Shown here: positions 44,299 through 52,663 of the stretch, in pieces
Layout of the letters: each line of letters starts with the position of its first letter
How positions within the stretch are numbered: the stretch's first letter is position 1
NCBI GenBank assembly: GCA_964566545.1
Contig: CAZMIX010000006.1
Span: forward strand, 27,920-91,919
DNA: 64,000 nucleotides
Reading direction: 5' to 3'
Source: JAEYFP01 sp964566545
GTDB lineage: Bacteria; Bacillota; Clostridia; Lachnospirales; Lachnospiraceae
The notes under the pieces: model-generated
Seen by the model: the letters and a program-made list of their open reading frames with translations, nothing else
Told to the model about the DNA's origin: nothing
Database searches by the model: none
Position numbers and translations under genes: made by a program

Positions 44299-45316
44299 CG
44301 ATCTCATCACCTCCGCCGCGAGAAATTACAATTTCTGCCGAATCCTCGAGACGTCTGATCGTATTGACAATCTTCTGCTGTGCTTCCTCGACATCCTTCA
44401 TACGTACAGGACCCATAAATTCCATGTCCTCTTTGATCATGACAGCAAGACGCTTGGACAGGTTGTTGAAGACCGCAGTCTGTACCTCTTCGTTGGTACT
44501 CTTAAGGGCAATTGCAAGGTCGCTGTTATCCACATCACGCAGAACACGCTGAATCGCTCTGTCATCCAGCAGCAGGATATCTTCGAATACAAACATCTTC
44601 TTTCTGATTTCGTCTGCCAACTCCGGCTCGTCGATTTCTAACGTTTCCATGATATGCTTTTCCGTACTTCTGTCTACGGTATTTAAAATATCGACAACGG
44701 AATCTACGCCGCCGATAATCGTATAATCCTGATTGACAAGAGAAGACAGCTTGGACTCCAATATCTTCTCTACCTCCTTGATGACATCCGGAGATGTCCG
44801 ATCCATCATCGCAATACGTTTTGCGACGTCCGCCTGACTATCCGGCGGCAGCGCCGAAACAATCATCGCTGCCTGACTTGGATTCAAATAGGATAAAATC
44901 AAGGCTATCGTCTGCGGATGCTCGTCCTGAATAAAGTTCAAAAGCTGGGAAGCTTCGGTCTTTCTGATGAATTCAAACGGTTTTACCTGCAGGGAGGCCG
45001 TCAGCTTATTAATGACATCCAATGCCTTAGACTGACCCAGCGCCTTTTCAAGCAATTCCTTCGCATAATTAATACCACCCTCCGCAATATACTGTTGCGC
45101 AAGGCATACCTGATAAAATTCGTCTATGATTGTTTCCTTGACCTGCGGCGTTACGCTTCTCGTATTCGCGATCTCTAAAGTCAGATCCTCAATTTCTTCT
45201 TCTTTTAAAAATTTAAATATCTCAGCGGAACGCTCAGGTCCCAAGGCAATCAGCAGAATCGCCGCCTTTTGAATACCGGGAAAACCGCTATGCTGGCTGC
45301 TTGCGCGTGCTGCCAT
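44291..45316 (-). CDS. fliG: Flagellar motor switch protein FliG
   Basis: 341 residues. N-terminal domain (GIQKAAILLIALGPERSAEIFKFL), middle domain with EHPQTIALILSYLNP, and C-terminal domain with charged torque helix (LAIALKSTNEEVQTAVFNNLSKRLAVMIKEDMEFMGPVRMKDVEEAQQKIV) are complete. It converts stator interaction into rotation. The start MAARASS at 45316 is preferred to an ATG overlapping fliF. The C-terminal ERPQ-like EHPQ motif is conserved. Confidence 0.96.
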   Translation of the reverse strand: MAARASSQHSGFPGIQKAAILLIALGPERSAEIFKFLKEEEIEDLTLEIANTRSVTPQVKETIIDEFYQVCLAQQYIAEGGINYAKELLEKALGQSKALDVINKLTASLQVKPFEFIRKTEASQLLNFIQDEHPQTIALILSYLNPSQAAMIVSALPPDSQADVAKRIAMMDRTSPDVIKEVEKILESKLSSLVNQDYTIIGGVDSVVDILNTVDRSTEKHIMETLEIDEPELADEIRKKMFVFEDILLLDDRAIQRVLRDVDNSDLAIALKSTNEEVQTAVFNNLSKRLAVMIKEDMEFMGPVRMKDVEEAQQKIVNTIRRLEDSAEIVISRGGGDEIVV

Positions 45317-45321
45317 CGCTC

Positions 45322-46950
45322 CTACCCCCATTCTTCGCTCAACCAGTTACGCAAAAGCGCAGCCGCCGAATCAGGATTTTCATCCACAAACTTTTCAACC
45401 ATCCGACGCACTTCTGATTTTGCTTCCAAATCAATATCCTCGATTTCCTGATGCTCCTGAGTCGATTGCAGCAGCGATTCGACCGAAAGCTCCTTTTCCG
45501 GCTCAAAGGCGTTTCTCTCCTTGCGCAGACTCGTAAATACAACAAAGCCAAGCAGCGCCAAAACTAAGACAATCAAGGCAATCTGTGCAATGTCAGAAGG
45601 CGCTACGCCGGAACCGTCATCTGCCTGAAAAATCGGAACATCATAAGCGATGATAGAGATATTATCCGCCGGAATGCCCGTCGCATTCGCAACAAGCGTC
45701 ACCATCTCCTCATCGACTTCTTTTTTAATCATATCGCTGTTTTGAACCATAAACTCATCAAATGTGATTCCGTCTAACAACCCTTGGTTTCTCAGTTCAT
45801 TTTCTTTATAAATCACATAATGGGAGGCCGTGATCGCGATAGAAGAGGTGTCATACTGCACCGCTCCGGCCGGAACCGTCTTATCCTTGATCCGCTCACT
45901 CGGCAGATAATCTCTCGATTCCTGTGCCACGGAATAATTGGAATTACTCCCGTCCTCCATTACATACGTTGCCTCTTCCGTATTGGTATCCGTCCCAGGA
46001 ACACCGCCTGTTCCGCCTGTCCCTTCGGATTCATAGGTCTCTTCATGGGACAGCACATTCTGCCCGTTTTCGTCCGCCTGCGTATAGGTATGCTCCGTCT
46101 CATTCAGCACGGAAAAATCCATAATTAAATTAGGCGCCACCTTTACATCCTCATAAAGATTGGAGCCAAGCAGAACCTGTGTCACCTCCTGCTTTACAAG
46201 ACGCTCCGCCTCTGCCTTGAGCGCAATCTGATTGGAGGTATTGACAACGCCGGAACCGCCGTCCGCCTCATCCGCACCGGAAAAAAGCAAATTACCGTTT
46301 GAATCAATAATTGTGATATTCTCCGTCGTCTTGTTACCAAGTGCCGTCGCAATATTTTTTGCAAAGTTTTCCGCAACGCCGGGCTGTAATTCTTCGCTTA
46401 AGTCAAGCATAACGCTTGCATACGACTCCTCCTCCTTGGCGAGGAGTGTGCCGTCATTATCCGGTATGGACAGCGTCACATGGGCAGTATTAACCGCTTT
46501 CTGCGCTTCCATAATATCCTCAAGATGGCCTTCCTGATATAGCTTGTACGTCTTTTGTTTGTCTGATTCCGTTGTGGAGAAACCGCCGCCGAGTGCCGCA
46601 TCCAGACCATAGCTGTCCGCCGGATAACTGTTTGCGCCAAGCAGCAGTGTTGCATTCGCAATGTCCTCTTTTTTTACAGAAATAATCAGGCCGTCATCCG
46701 TCACCGAATTTTCGATGCCGTCTCCGTCAAGCAGTTCAATGATTTCAGATGCTTCCTTTGTAGATTCGCACGTAATTAAGACCTCATATTGAGGCCTCGA
46801 AAGAATTGTCGCCAAAATAGCAAATGTCAAAACAACGCCTGCCGCAACACTAATTATAATTGTCTTTTGTTTTGCAGTAAATTTATTCCACCATTCCAAC
46901 AATCTTCGCGGAATTTGTCCCAGTCTCTCCACTCTTTCTATACCCCGCAC
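45322..46950 (-). CDS. fliF: Flagellar MS-ring protein FliF
   Basis: 542 residues. Transmembrane helices at about 32-52 and 455-475 enclose the ring-building domain with YscJ-like motifs (RPQYEVLITCESTKEASEIIELLDGDGIEN; HVTLSIPDN). The C-terminal tail VRRMVEKFVDENPDSAAALLRNWLSEEWG binds FliG. The start is unclear: GTG at 46950 gives the longest form but lacks a good ribosome site; GTG at 46932 is an alternative. The upstream fliE stop is only 6 bases away. Confidence 0.94.
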   Translation of the reverse strand: MRGIERVERLGQIPRRLLEWWNKFTAKQKTIIISVAAGVVLTFAILATILSRPQYEVLITCESTKEASEIIELLDGDGIENSVTDDGLIISVKKEDIANATLLLGANSYPADSYGLDAALGGGFSTTESDKQKTYKLYQEGHLEDIMEAQKAVNTAHVTLSIPDNDGTLLAKEEESYASVMLDLSEELQPGVAENFAKNIATALGNKTTENITIIDSNGNLLFSGADEADGGSGVVNTSNQIALKAEAERLVKQEVTQVLLGSNLYEDVKVAPNLIMDFSVLNETEHTYTQADENGQNVLSHEETYESEGTGGTGGVPGTDTNTEEATYVMEDGSNSNYSVAQESRDYLPSERIKDKTVPAGAVQYDTSSIAITASHYVIYKENELRNQGLLDGITFDEFMVQNSDMIKKEVDEEMVTLVANATGIPADNISIIAYDVPIFQADDGSGVAPSDIAQIALIVLVLALLGFVVFTSLRKERNAFEPEKELSVESLLQSTQEHQEIEDIDLEAKSEVRRMVEKFVDENPDSAAALLRNWLSEEWG

Positions 46951-46956
46951 AAGTAT

Positions 46957-47274
46957 TTAAATTTGAATCTGCATAAGCTCTCTATAAGCTTCAAGAAATT
47001 TATCCCGCAGCGCCACCGTATAGCTCAAAGATGTGGATGCCTTTGAAGCGGCAATCGCCAAATCATGGGTGTTATCTGTAAGTCCGAGGGCAAACTTTAC
47101 TTTTTCCTCCTCCGACTGATTCATCAGGGTATTCGTTTCATTTAAGTTGCTAAGTGCCGAATCGAACAGCGTACTGAAGCTGTCATCGCCCTGAAGGCCT
47201 TTGTTGGTCGATGCCTTGGATGCCGCTGCCGATACCGCATTGGAGCTGACATTCAACAATGATGAAATATCCAT
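46957..47274 (-). CDS. fliE: Flagellar hook-basal body protein FliE
   Basis: 105 residues. The pattern SFSTLFDSALSNLNETNTLMNQSEEEKVKFALGLTDNTHDLAIAASKASTSLSYTVALRDKFLEAYRELMQIQI is the complete FliE family C-terminus. It joins MS-ring and rod. It lies 99 bases after flgC, with a hairpin in that gap. Confidence 0.95.
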   Translation of the reverse strand: MDISSLLNVSSNAVSAAASKASTNKGLQGDDSFSTLFDSALSNLNETNTLMNQSEEEKVKFALGLTDNTHDLAIAASKASTSLSYTVALRDKFLEAYRELMQIQI

Positions 47275-47353
47275 TTCCGACTCCTTCTGTCCACAGCTCT
47301 GCCAAATGAAACGACCGCTCCTTTAGCGCTGCCAACCCTATTTATTATGTAAA

Positions 47354-47375
47354 AAGTGTCTGCGCACAGACACTT
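47354..47375 (-). terminator. Hairpin overlapping the flgC stop codon
   Basis: Perfect 9-bp stem AAGTGTCTG/CAGACACTT with a 4-base loop, followed in the operon direction by TTT. It begins inside the flgC stop (47374-47376), so the ribosome would cover part of it. This is the form of an intrinsic terminator or attenuator placed after the first two genes of the operon. Partial read-through must occur if fliE and the rest depend on the flgB promoter. Confidence 0.65.
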
Positions 47376-47823
47376 AAGATCTGCCAATTTCCAGACCCTT
47401 CATCGCGATCGTTTTGCTCGCTGTAAAAGCAGTCGCATTTGCTTCGTAAGCCCTTGACGAATCAATCATATTCGTCATCTCCGTTACGATATTGACATTC
47501 GGATACCAAACGTAACCATCCTCATCGGCATCCGGATGAGAAGGATCATATACCTTTTTCATTTCCTCGGTATTGTCCTCATAAACGCCGGAAACTTTGA
47601 CGCCATCGCCGACATCCTGTCCTCTGCTCTTTGCAAAAATCGTTCCGAACGAAGCCGGATTTGTCGTCTTTTCATGAAATGTGATAATTTTCCGCCTATA
47701 AGGAGTCCCGTCCTCTGTCCGCGTCGTGTTAGCATTTGCGACATTTTGGGAAATAATGTCCATCCGATATCTTTCAGCGGTCATTCCTGAGGCATTCACG
47801 CCGAATGACTTAAAAATGCTCAT
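47374..47823 (-). CDS. flgC: Flagellar basal body rod protein FlgC
   Basis: 149 residues. N-terminal MSIFKSFGVNASGMTAERYRMDIISQNVANANTT and C-terminal NVNIVTEMTNMIDSSRAYEANATAFTASKTIAMKGLEIG are diagnostic of proximal rod proteins. The start at 47823 matches the family; the longer GTG frame overlaps its ribosome site (GGTGGTG). It is the second gene of the operon. Confidence 0.95.
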   Translation of the reverse strand: MSIFKSFGVNASGMTAERYRMDIISQNVANANTTRTEDGTPYRRKIITFHEKTTNPASFGTIFAKSRGQDVGDGVKVSGVYEDNTEEMKKVYDPSHPDADEDGYVWYPNVNIVTEMTNMIDSSRAYEANATAFTASKTIAMKGLEIGRS

Positions 47824-47854
47824 TCTAATCACCACCCTTTCTGAGTGTCTGCTA

Positions 47855-48250
47855 CTACTTTATCACGGTCTTTAAATTCGTAAAATCACCGTCAATGCTC
47901 TGTATGAGCGCATTATATTTAATCTGATTGGAAGCCAATTCGACATTTTCATTGTCGATATCCACATTATTGCCGTCAAGTCTATAAGAATACCCTGCCG
48001 CATCCGTATAAACACGCGGTTCAATACGCGACAGCTTGTCATTTACATTGGAAATTTTATCATCCAACGTTCCACTTTTAGACGCTTTCAGCGCCTGTTT
48101 CAGCTCCGCTTCGAAGGATACATCCTGCCTCTTGTAGTTCGGTGTGTTTACATTTGCAATATTATTTGCAATCGCCTCATTGCGAAGCCACGCACCGTCC
48201 GCTGCCTTATCCAGCACATTTACATAATCATATACGCCCGAGCTTATCAT
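47855..48250 (-). CDS. flgB: Flagellar basal body rod protein FlgB
   Basis: 131 residues. NEAIANNIANVNTPNYKRQDVSFEAELKQAL and DNENVELASNQIKYNALIQSI are the FlgB signatures. The start ATG at 48250 has AAGGTGG 8 bases upstream; an upstream GTG at 48262 lies within that site. It is the first gene of the fla/che operon, as in Bacillus, directly after codY. Confidence 0.95.
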   Translation of the reverse strand: MISSGVYDYVNVLDKAADGAWLRNEAIANNIANVNTPNYKRQDVSFEAELKQALKASKSGTLDDKISNVNDKLSRIEPRVYTDAAGYSYRLDGNNVDIDNENVELASNQIKYNALIQSIDGDFTNLKTVIK

Positions 48251-48270
48251 ATTCTTCACCACCTTATTCT

Positions 48271-48298
48271 ATTATAAATTATTTGTAGAAAAACACAA
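48271..48298 (-). promoter_or_regulatory. Sigma-A promoter candidate of the fla/che operon
   Basis: Minus strand TTGTGT (48293-48298), 16-base spacer, TATAAT (48271-48276). The predicted start near 48264 leaves only about 14 bases before flgB and places the ribosome site at the extreme 5' end, which is unusual. A further start upstream in this AT-rich gap is possible. Confidence 0.5.
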
Positions 48299-48301
48299 GG
48301 A

Positions 48302-48316
48302 CTTTTTCAAAAAATG
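48302..48316 (-). promoter_or_regulatory. Possible CodY box upstream of flgB
   Basis: Minus strand CATTTTTTGAAAAAG matches the CodY consensus AATTTTCWGAAAATT at 11 of 15 positions. It stands just upstream of the -35 of the flgB promoter, and codY is the adjacent gene. In Bacillus CodY represses the fla/che promoter. The region is AT-rich, so a chance match is quite possible. Confidence 0.3.
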
Positions 48317-48401
48317 TATTAAAAACACTCTATCTTGTATATTTTGTCATTTTTTGCACAACATCATGAATGAAATGGAAAATACGGGAGAGTTTCCCAC
48401 A

Positions 48402-48441
48402 TTATAAAAACGGAACTCCATATAGGCTTCCGTTTTTATAA
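48402..48441 (-). terminator. Intrinsic terminator of codY
   Basis: A 14-bp stem (48402-48415 with 48428-48441) with core ACGGAA/TTCCGT, flanked by an A-run on one side and a T-run on the other, and a 12-base loop. It lies about 20 bases after the codY stop and before the flgB promoter, so it separates codY from the fla/che operon. Confidence 0.85.
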
Positions 48442-48459
48442 ATTCAGATGAAAAATTTG

Positions 48460-49239
48460 TTATTTATTTCTTTTCATTGCCTCGATTTCCTCGAAAATAA
48501 CAGGATTCAGCACCTTGATATATGTTCCCTTCATACCTGAGGACCGGGATTCTATGACGCCCGCACTCTCAAATTTGCGGAGCGCATTGACGATGACTGA
48601 GCGGGTGATACCAACCCGGTCAGCAATTTTGCTCGCAACAAGAACGCCTTCATTGCCGTTCAACTCATCGAAGATGTGGGTAATCGCTTCCATCTCCGAA
48701 AAGGAAAGCGTGCTGATTGCCGATTTGACAACCTGCCGCCTCCGGCTCTCCTCCGCGCTCTCTTCGTTGACGGCTCGCAGCATTTCCAGACCCACAACCG
48801 TAGCACCGTATTCACATAAGATAATATCGTCAATCAAATACTGATCTTTTACTTTATAGATGAACAGCGTCCCAAGCCGCTCACCCGCAATATCAATCGG
48901 TGTCACAATTGCCTGATATTTGCTGCTGTCGACAAGCTCAAAACCAAGCGTTTCCAAATTGACATTTTCTTTTGTAGATAACACGCCAAGCAGCCGCTCA
49001 TTCAGCATTTGGTCGATAATACCGCCAATTTCATATTTCAAAAGTCCCTCTGTCTCTCCAATTTCCCTGCGGGAGCCTGTCCCAAGCACCTTACCCTTTT
49101 TGCTGATCACAAGCACATTGGAGCGAAGAATCTCCTTTAGAACATCGCAAATATCATTAAATACCACCTTGCTGGAATTGTTATTATGTAACAGCTTGTT
49201 AATTTTGCGTGTCTTATCCAATAATTGAACACTACTCAT
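48460..49239 (-). CDS. codY: Global regulator CodY
   Basis: 259 residues, the same length as Bacillus CodY. An N-terminal GAF ligand domain (about 1-155, branched-chain amino acid binding) and a C-terminal winged helix (about 200-259, NEGVLVASKIADRVGITRSVIVNALRKFESAGVIESRSSGMKGTYIK) are complete. It represses nutrient-stress genes when GTP and branched-chain amino acids are high. The start at 49239 matches the family (MSSVQLLDKTRKINKLL) and has GGGAGG 8 bases upstream. It lies directly before the flagellar operon, separated by a terminator. Confidence 0.97.
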   Translation of the reverse strand: MSSVQLLDKTRKINKLLHNNNSSKVVFNDICDVLKEILRSNVLVISKKGKVLGTGSRREIGETEGLLKYEIGGIIDQMLNERLLGVLSTKENVNLETLGFELVDSSKYQAIVTPIDIAGERLGTLFIYKVKDQYLIDDIILCEYGATVVGLEMLRAVNEESAEESRRRQVVKSAISTLSFSEMEAITHIFDELNGNEGVLVASKIADRVGITRSVIVNALRKFESAGVIESRSSGMKGTYIKVLNPVIFEEIEAMKRNK

Positions 49240-49286
49240 GAATCTATCCTCCCGCCTGCGGCTTTCTACAAAAAATACCTGTTCTG

Positions 49287-49315
49287 ATAATAACATAAAT
49301 AAACACGAAAATCAA
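49287..49315 (-). promoter_or_regulatory. Sigma-A promoter of codY
   Basis: Minus strand TTGATT (49310-49315), 17-base spacer, TATTAT (49287-49292); start near 49280. About 45 bases upstream of the -35, minus strand AATAGTTTGAAAATA (49359-49373) matches 11 of 15 CodY consensus bases and could allow autoregulation, with the usual caution for AT-rich DNA. Confidence 0.7.
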
Positions 49316-49401
49316 TGACTCTCGCGTTTATTTTTGGAATATTTTTATAATTTTTTGATATTTTCAAACTATTTTAATTGCTATAATAATTTTGTCACAT
49401 T

Positions 49402-51477
49402 TTACTCGGAAATGACCTTGTTCGCGATATGTCCACATGCCTCATTTGTGCATAACAGTTTGTTTCCCTTTTCTACCATAAGACTGCCACACTTTTCACA
49501 AGGCATCTCCACCGGGCGCTGCCACGTCATAAAATCACACTCGCTGCCGCTCTCACAGCCATAATAGCGTCTTCCCTTTTTTGTCTTGCGGATGACGATC
49601 TCTTTCCCGCACTTCGGACACGCAATACCGATTTTTTCAAGATATGGCTTTGTATTTCTGCACTCCGGAAAGCCGGGACATGCAAGGAATCTCCCATGCG
49701 GGCCATATTTGATGACCATATGCCGACCGCAGTTCTCGCATACCTCCTCGGTCTCTTCCTCCTTAATCTGAACCTTGGCAAGCTCTTGCTCCGCATTTTG
49801 AACCGCCTCATCCAAATCCGGGTAAAAATTACTAATGATTGTCTTCCAGTCTACGGTTCCCTCTTCGACATTATCGAGCAGCATTTCCAAATTCGCCGTA
49901 AAATTCATATCGACTATGCTCGGAAAGGCTTCCTTCATCATACGGTTTACAACTTCTCCAAGCTCCGTCACATACAGGTTTTTATTTTCCTTTGTCACAT
50001 AGCGTCTCGCAAGAATCGTTGTAATCGTCGGGGAATAAGTGCTAGGTCTTCCAACGCCAAGTTCCTCAAGCGTCTTTACAAGAGAAGCCTCCGTATAATG
50101 TGCCGACGGCTGTGTAAAATGCTGCTTTTGATCAAACTGATCCAGCGTCAATACGGATTCCTCTGAAATACCGTTCAGCAGCACATTGGCCTGTTCCTTT
50201 TCCTCCTCTTCATCCGTGTAGACTGCCATAAATCCATCAAATAAAAGCTTTGAAGCAGCAACGGAAAAGCGATAGCCATTTCCTTCTATTTTCACAGAGG
50301 TCGTCTCGTATTTCGCTTCACACATACGGCTTGCGGTAAAACGCTTCCAAATCAGGGTATATAGGCGGTACTGTTCTCTCGACAACGATTCCTTCAGCGA
50401 CAAGGGAGTTCTTGAAATATCGGTCGGACGAATTGCCTCGTGCGCATCCTGAATCTTTTTCCGGTCTTTGCTTTGTAAAATAGGCGTTCCCGCATAGTCG
50501 GCGCCGTAGGTTTCCGTAATATAAGTACGCGCCTGCGTCTGCGCCTCATCCGCAATTCTAGTGGAATCCGTACGCAAATAGGTAATAACACCGACTGTCC
50601 CATTTCCTTTGATATCAATTCCTTCATAAAGCTGCTGCGCTATCCGCATCGTCTTTTGTGTGGAGAAATTCAGCGCTTTGCTGGCCTCCTGCTGCAGCGT
50701 GCTCGTTGTAAATGGAAGAGGCGCTTTTTTGATACGCTCTCCTCTTTTGATGTCCGCAATCCGATAAACGGCGCCTTCCAATTCCTTTAAAATACCGTCC
50801 ATCTGCTCTTTGGATCGGATCTCCATTTTTCCTTTCTTGGTACCGGAAAAATGAGCAGTCAGAGGCTTCTTTTCCCCTGCAATTTTAAAATCGGCATCCA
50901 ATGTCCAGTATTCCTCAGGAATGAATGCGTCGATCTCCTCTTCCCTGTCACAGATGATGCGCAGCGCTACGGACTGTACTCTTCCGGCGCTTAAGCCTCT
51001 CTTTACCTTCGCCCACAATAGCGGGGAAATCCTATAACCCACCATTCTGTCAAGCATTCTTCTCGCCTGCTGCGCGTTGACAAGATCCATATTGATATCG
51101 CGGGCATTTTTCAGCGACTCTTTTACTGCGTTTTTTGTGATTTCATTAAAAGTGATCCGACTGACCTTTTTATCCTCCAAATGCAGCGCCTTTGACAAAT
51201 GCCATGAGATCGCCTCTCCTTCGCGGTCAGGATCCGTTGCGAGATATACCTTTTCAGCTTTTTTTACTTCCTTGCGAAGTCCGGCTAAAAGATCTCCCTT
51301 CCCTCGAATTGTAATATACTTAGGCTCATATCCGTGCTCCGTATCGACACCGAGCTGACTTTTGGGCAGATCACGGACATGTCCGTTGCTCGCCATTACC
51401 TCATAATTGGGTCCCAAAAATTTTTTAATTGTCTTCACCTTTGCCGGCGATTCCACGATTACCAGATACTTTGCCAT
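49402..51477 (-). CDS. topA: DNA topoisomerase I
   Basis: 691 residues. Toprim domain (VIVESPAKVKTIKKFLG; DPDREGEAISWHL), the catalytic Tyr in GVITYLRTDSTR (about 300), and three C-terminal zinc-finger modules (CENCG...CPGFPEC, CPKCG...CESGSEC, CEKCG...CTNEAC). It relaxes negative supercoils. The start MAKYLVIVESPAK at 51477 has GGGAGG 8 bases upstream. It lies between dprA and codY. Confidence 0.97.
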   Translation of the reverse strand: MAKYLVIVESPAKVKTIKKFLGPNYEVMASNGHVRDLPKSQLGVDTEHGYEPKYITIRGKGDLLAGLRKEVKKAEKVYLATDPDREGEAISWHLSKALHLEDKKVSRITFNEITKNAVKESLKNARDINMDLVNAQQARRMLDRMVGYRISPLLWAKVKRGLSAGRVQSVALRIICDREEEIDAFIPEEYWTLDADFKIAGEKKPLTAHFSGTKKGKMEIRSKEQMDGILKELEGAVYRIADIKRGERIKKAPLPFTTSTLQQEASKALNFSTQKTMRIAQQLYEGIDIKGNGTVGVITYLRTDSTRIADEAQTQARTYITETYGADYAGTPILQSKDRKKIQDAHEAIRPTDISRTPLSLKESLSREQYRLYTLIWKRFTASRMCEAKYETTSVKIEGNGYRFSVAASKLLFDGFMAVYTDEEEEKEQANVLLNGISEESVLTLDQFDQKQHFTQPSAHYTEASLVKTLEELGVGRPSTYSPTITTILARRYVTKENKNLYVTELGEVVNRMMKEAFPSIVDMNFTANLEMLLDNVEEGTVDWKTIISNFYPDLDEAVQNAEQELAKVQIKEEETEEVCENCGRHMVIKYGPHGRFLACPGFPECRNTKPYLEKIGIACPKCGKEIVIRKTKKGRRYYGCESGSECDFMTWQRPVEMPCEKCGSLMVEKGNKLLCTNEACGHIANKVISE

Positions 51478-51523
51478 TTTCTTTCCTCCCACAGCACATT
51501 AGCTTCCCGTTTGCTTCGGCTTT

Positions 51524-52630
51524 TTATTCTTCTAAAGAATCCGCCGTCCTGACATAATAATTTTTACCGACTTCTTTGATCAATCCTTTTAATTCCAGCG
51601 ATACTAATATATGCAATAATTCTGAAAATGAGCAGGAAACCTGCGATGCAATATCTTCCAGATTTTTTGCATACAAATCGAGAACACTATACACTAAATT
51701 TTCATCTGTTTCAAGCATTAATTTTTCTTTTTTAAAATTTCTGATTTTATTTTCATATTTCGCATCCAATAAAAACAGAACATCCTCAACCGATAAAATA
51801 GGACTTGCGCCTTGTTTTAGGAGACTGTTGCAGCCGACGCTTAAAGGATCTGTAATTCTTCCCGGCACCACTAAAATTTCTTTTCCCTGCTCCAAAGCCA
51901 TGTCAACTGTGATCAGCGTGCCGCTCTTCTTTCGCGCCTCAATCACGATGACGACATCCGAAAGTCCGCTGATAATTCTATTGCGCGGCGGAAATAGTCT
52001 GCCGATCGGACACGTCCCAGGACAATACTCCGACAAAAGTCCGCCATTTTCTATCAGGCTTCCATAAAGTCCTCTATTCGATATCGGATAGCAAATATCC
52101 ACTCCGCAGCCAAGCACTCCATAGGAGCTTCCTCCTGCCGCAAGAGCCGCCGTTTGTCCAACCCCATCAATGCCATATGCCATGCCGCTGATGATTTGAA
52201 TACCATGTCTCGCAAAGGACTCACCAAAATGCTTTGCGACGGCACGTCCATACTCGGAGCAGTCGCGTGCGCCAATGATAGCCACGCTATTTTTTTCCTC
52301 ATCCGGCAGACGCCCTTTTACAAAAACAGCAAAGGGATAGCCCGGTATTTCCAGTAGCTTTTTCGGATACTCCTTATGATACCACGGAATAAACCGGATA
52401 CCCTGATCCTGCAGACGCGCATACGCTTCCTTCAGCTTCCACCCATTTCTTCTATTATATAGATACGCGGCATAAGTCTCTGAAATTCCCTTTACCTTTT
52501 TTAGCTGCTCTTCTCCCATATCATACAGCTTTTTTGTCCCGCCCGCAGCCTCCGCAATCTGCTTGCTGTGCGCGCAAAAACCACTCTGCATACATGCCCA
52601 CCAATAATCATATTCTATATTCTGTTGCAT
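51524..52630 (-). CDS. dprA: DNA-processing protein DprA (Smf)
   Basis: 368 residues. A helical N-terminal region (about 20-80), the Rossmann core with GARDCSEYGRAVAKHF, SGMAYGIDGVGQTAAL, LGCGVDICYP, SEYCPG and FPPRNRIISGLSDVVIVIEA, and a C-terminal winged helix (about 300-365). It loads RecA on incoming single-stranded DNA during transformation. It lies between comM and topA in the conserved order. Confidence 0.95.
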   Translation of the reverse strand: MQQNIEYDYWWACMQSGFCAHSKQIAEAAGGTKKLYDMGEEQLKKVKGISETYAAYLYNRRNGWKLKEAYARLQDQGIRFIPWYHKEYPKKLLEIPGYPFAVFVKGRLPDEEKNSVAIIGARDCSEYGRAVAKHFGESFARHGIQIISGMAYGIDGVGQTAALAAGGSSYGVLGCGVDICYPISNRGLYGSLIENGGLLSEYCPGTCPIGRLFPPRNRIISGLSDVVIVIEARKKSGTLITVDMALEQGKEILVVPGRITDPLSVGCNSLLKQGASPILSVEDVLFLLDAKYENKIRNFKKEKLMLETDENLVYSVLDLYAKNLEDIASQVSCSFSELLHILVSLELKGLIKEVGKNYYVRTADSLEE

Positions 52631-52663
52631 CGTAATCCTCTCTGTTTATTTATGATTGTCGCT

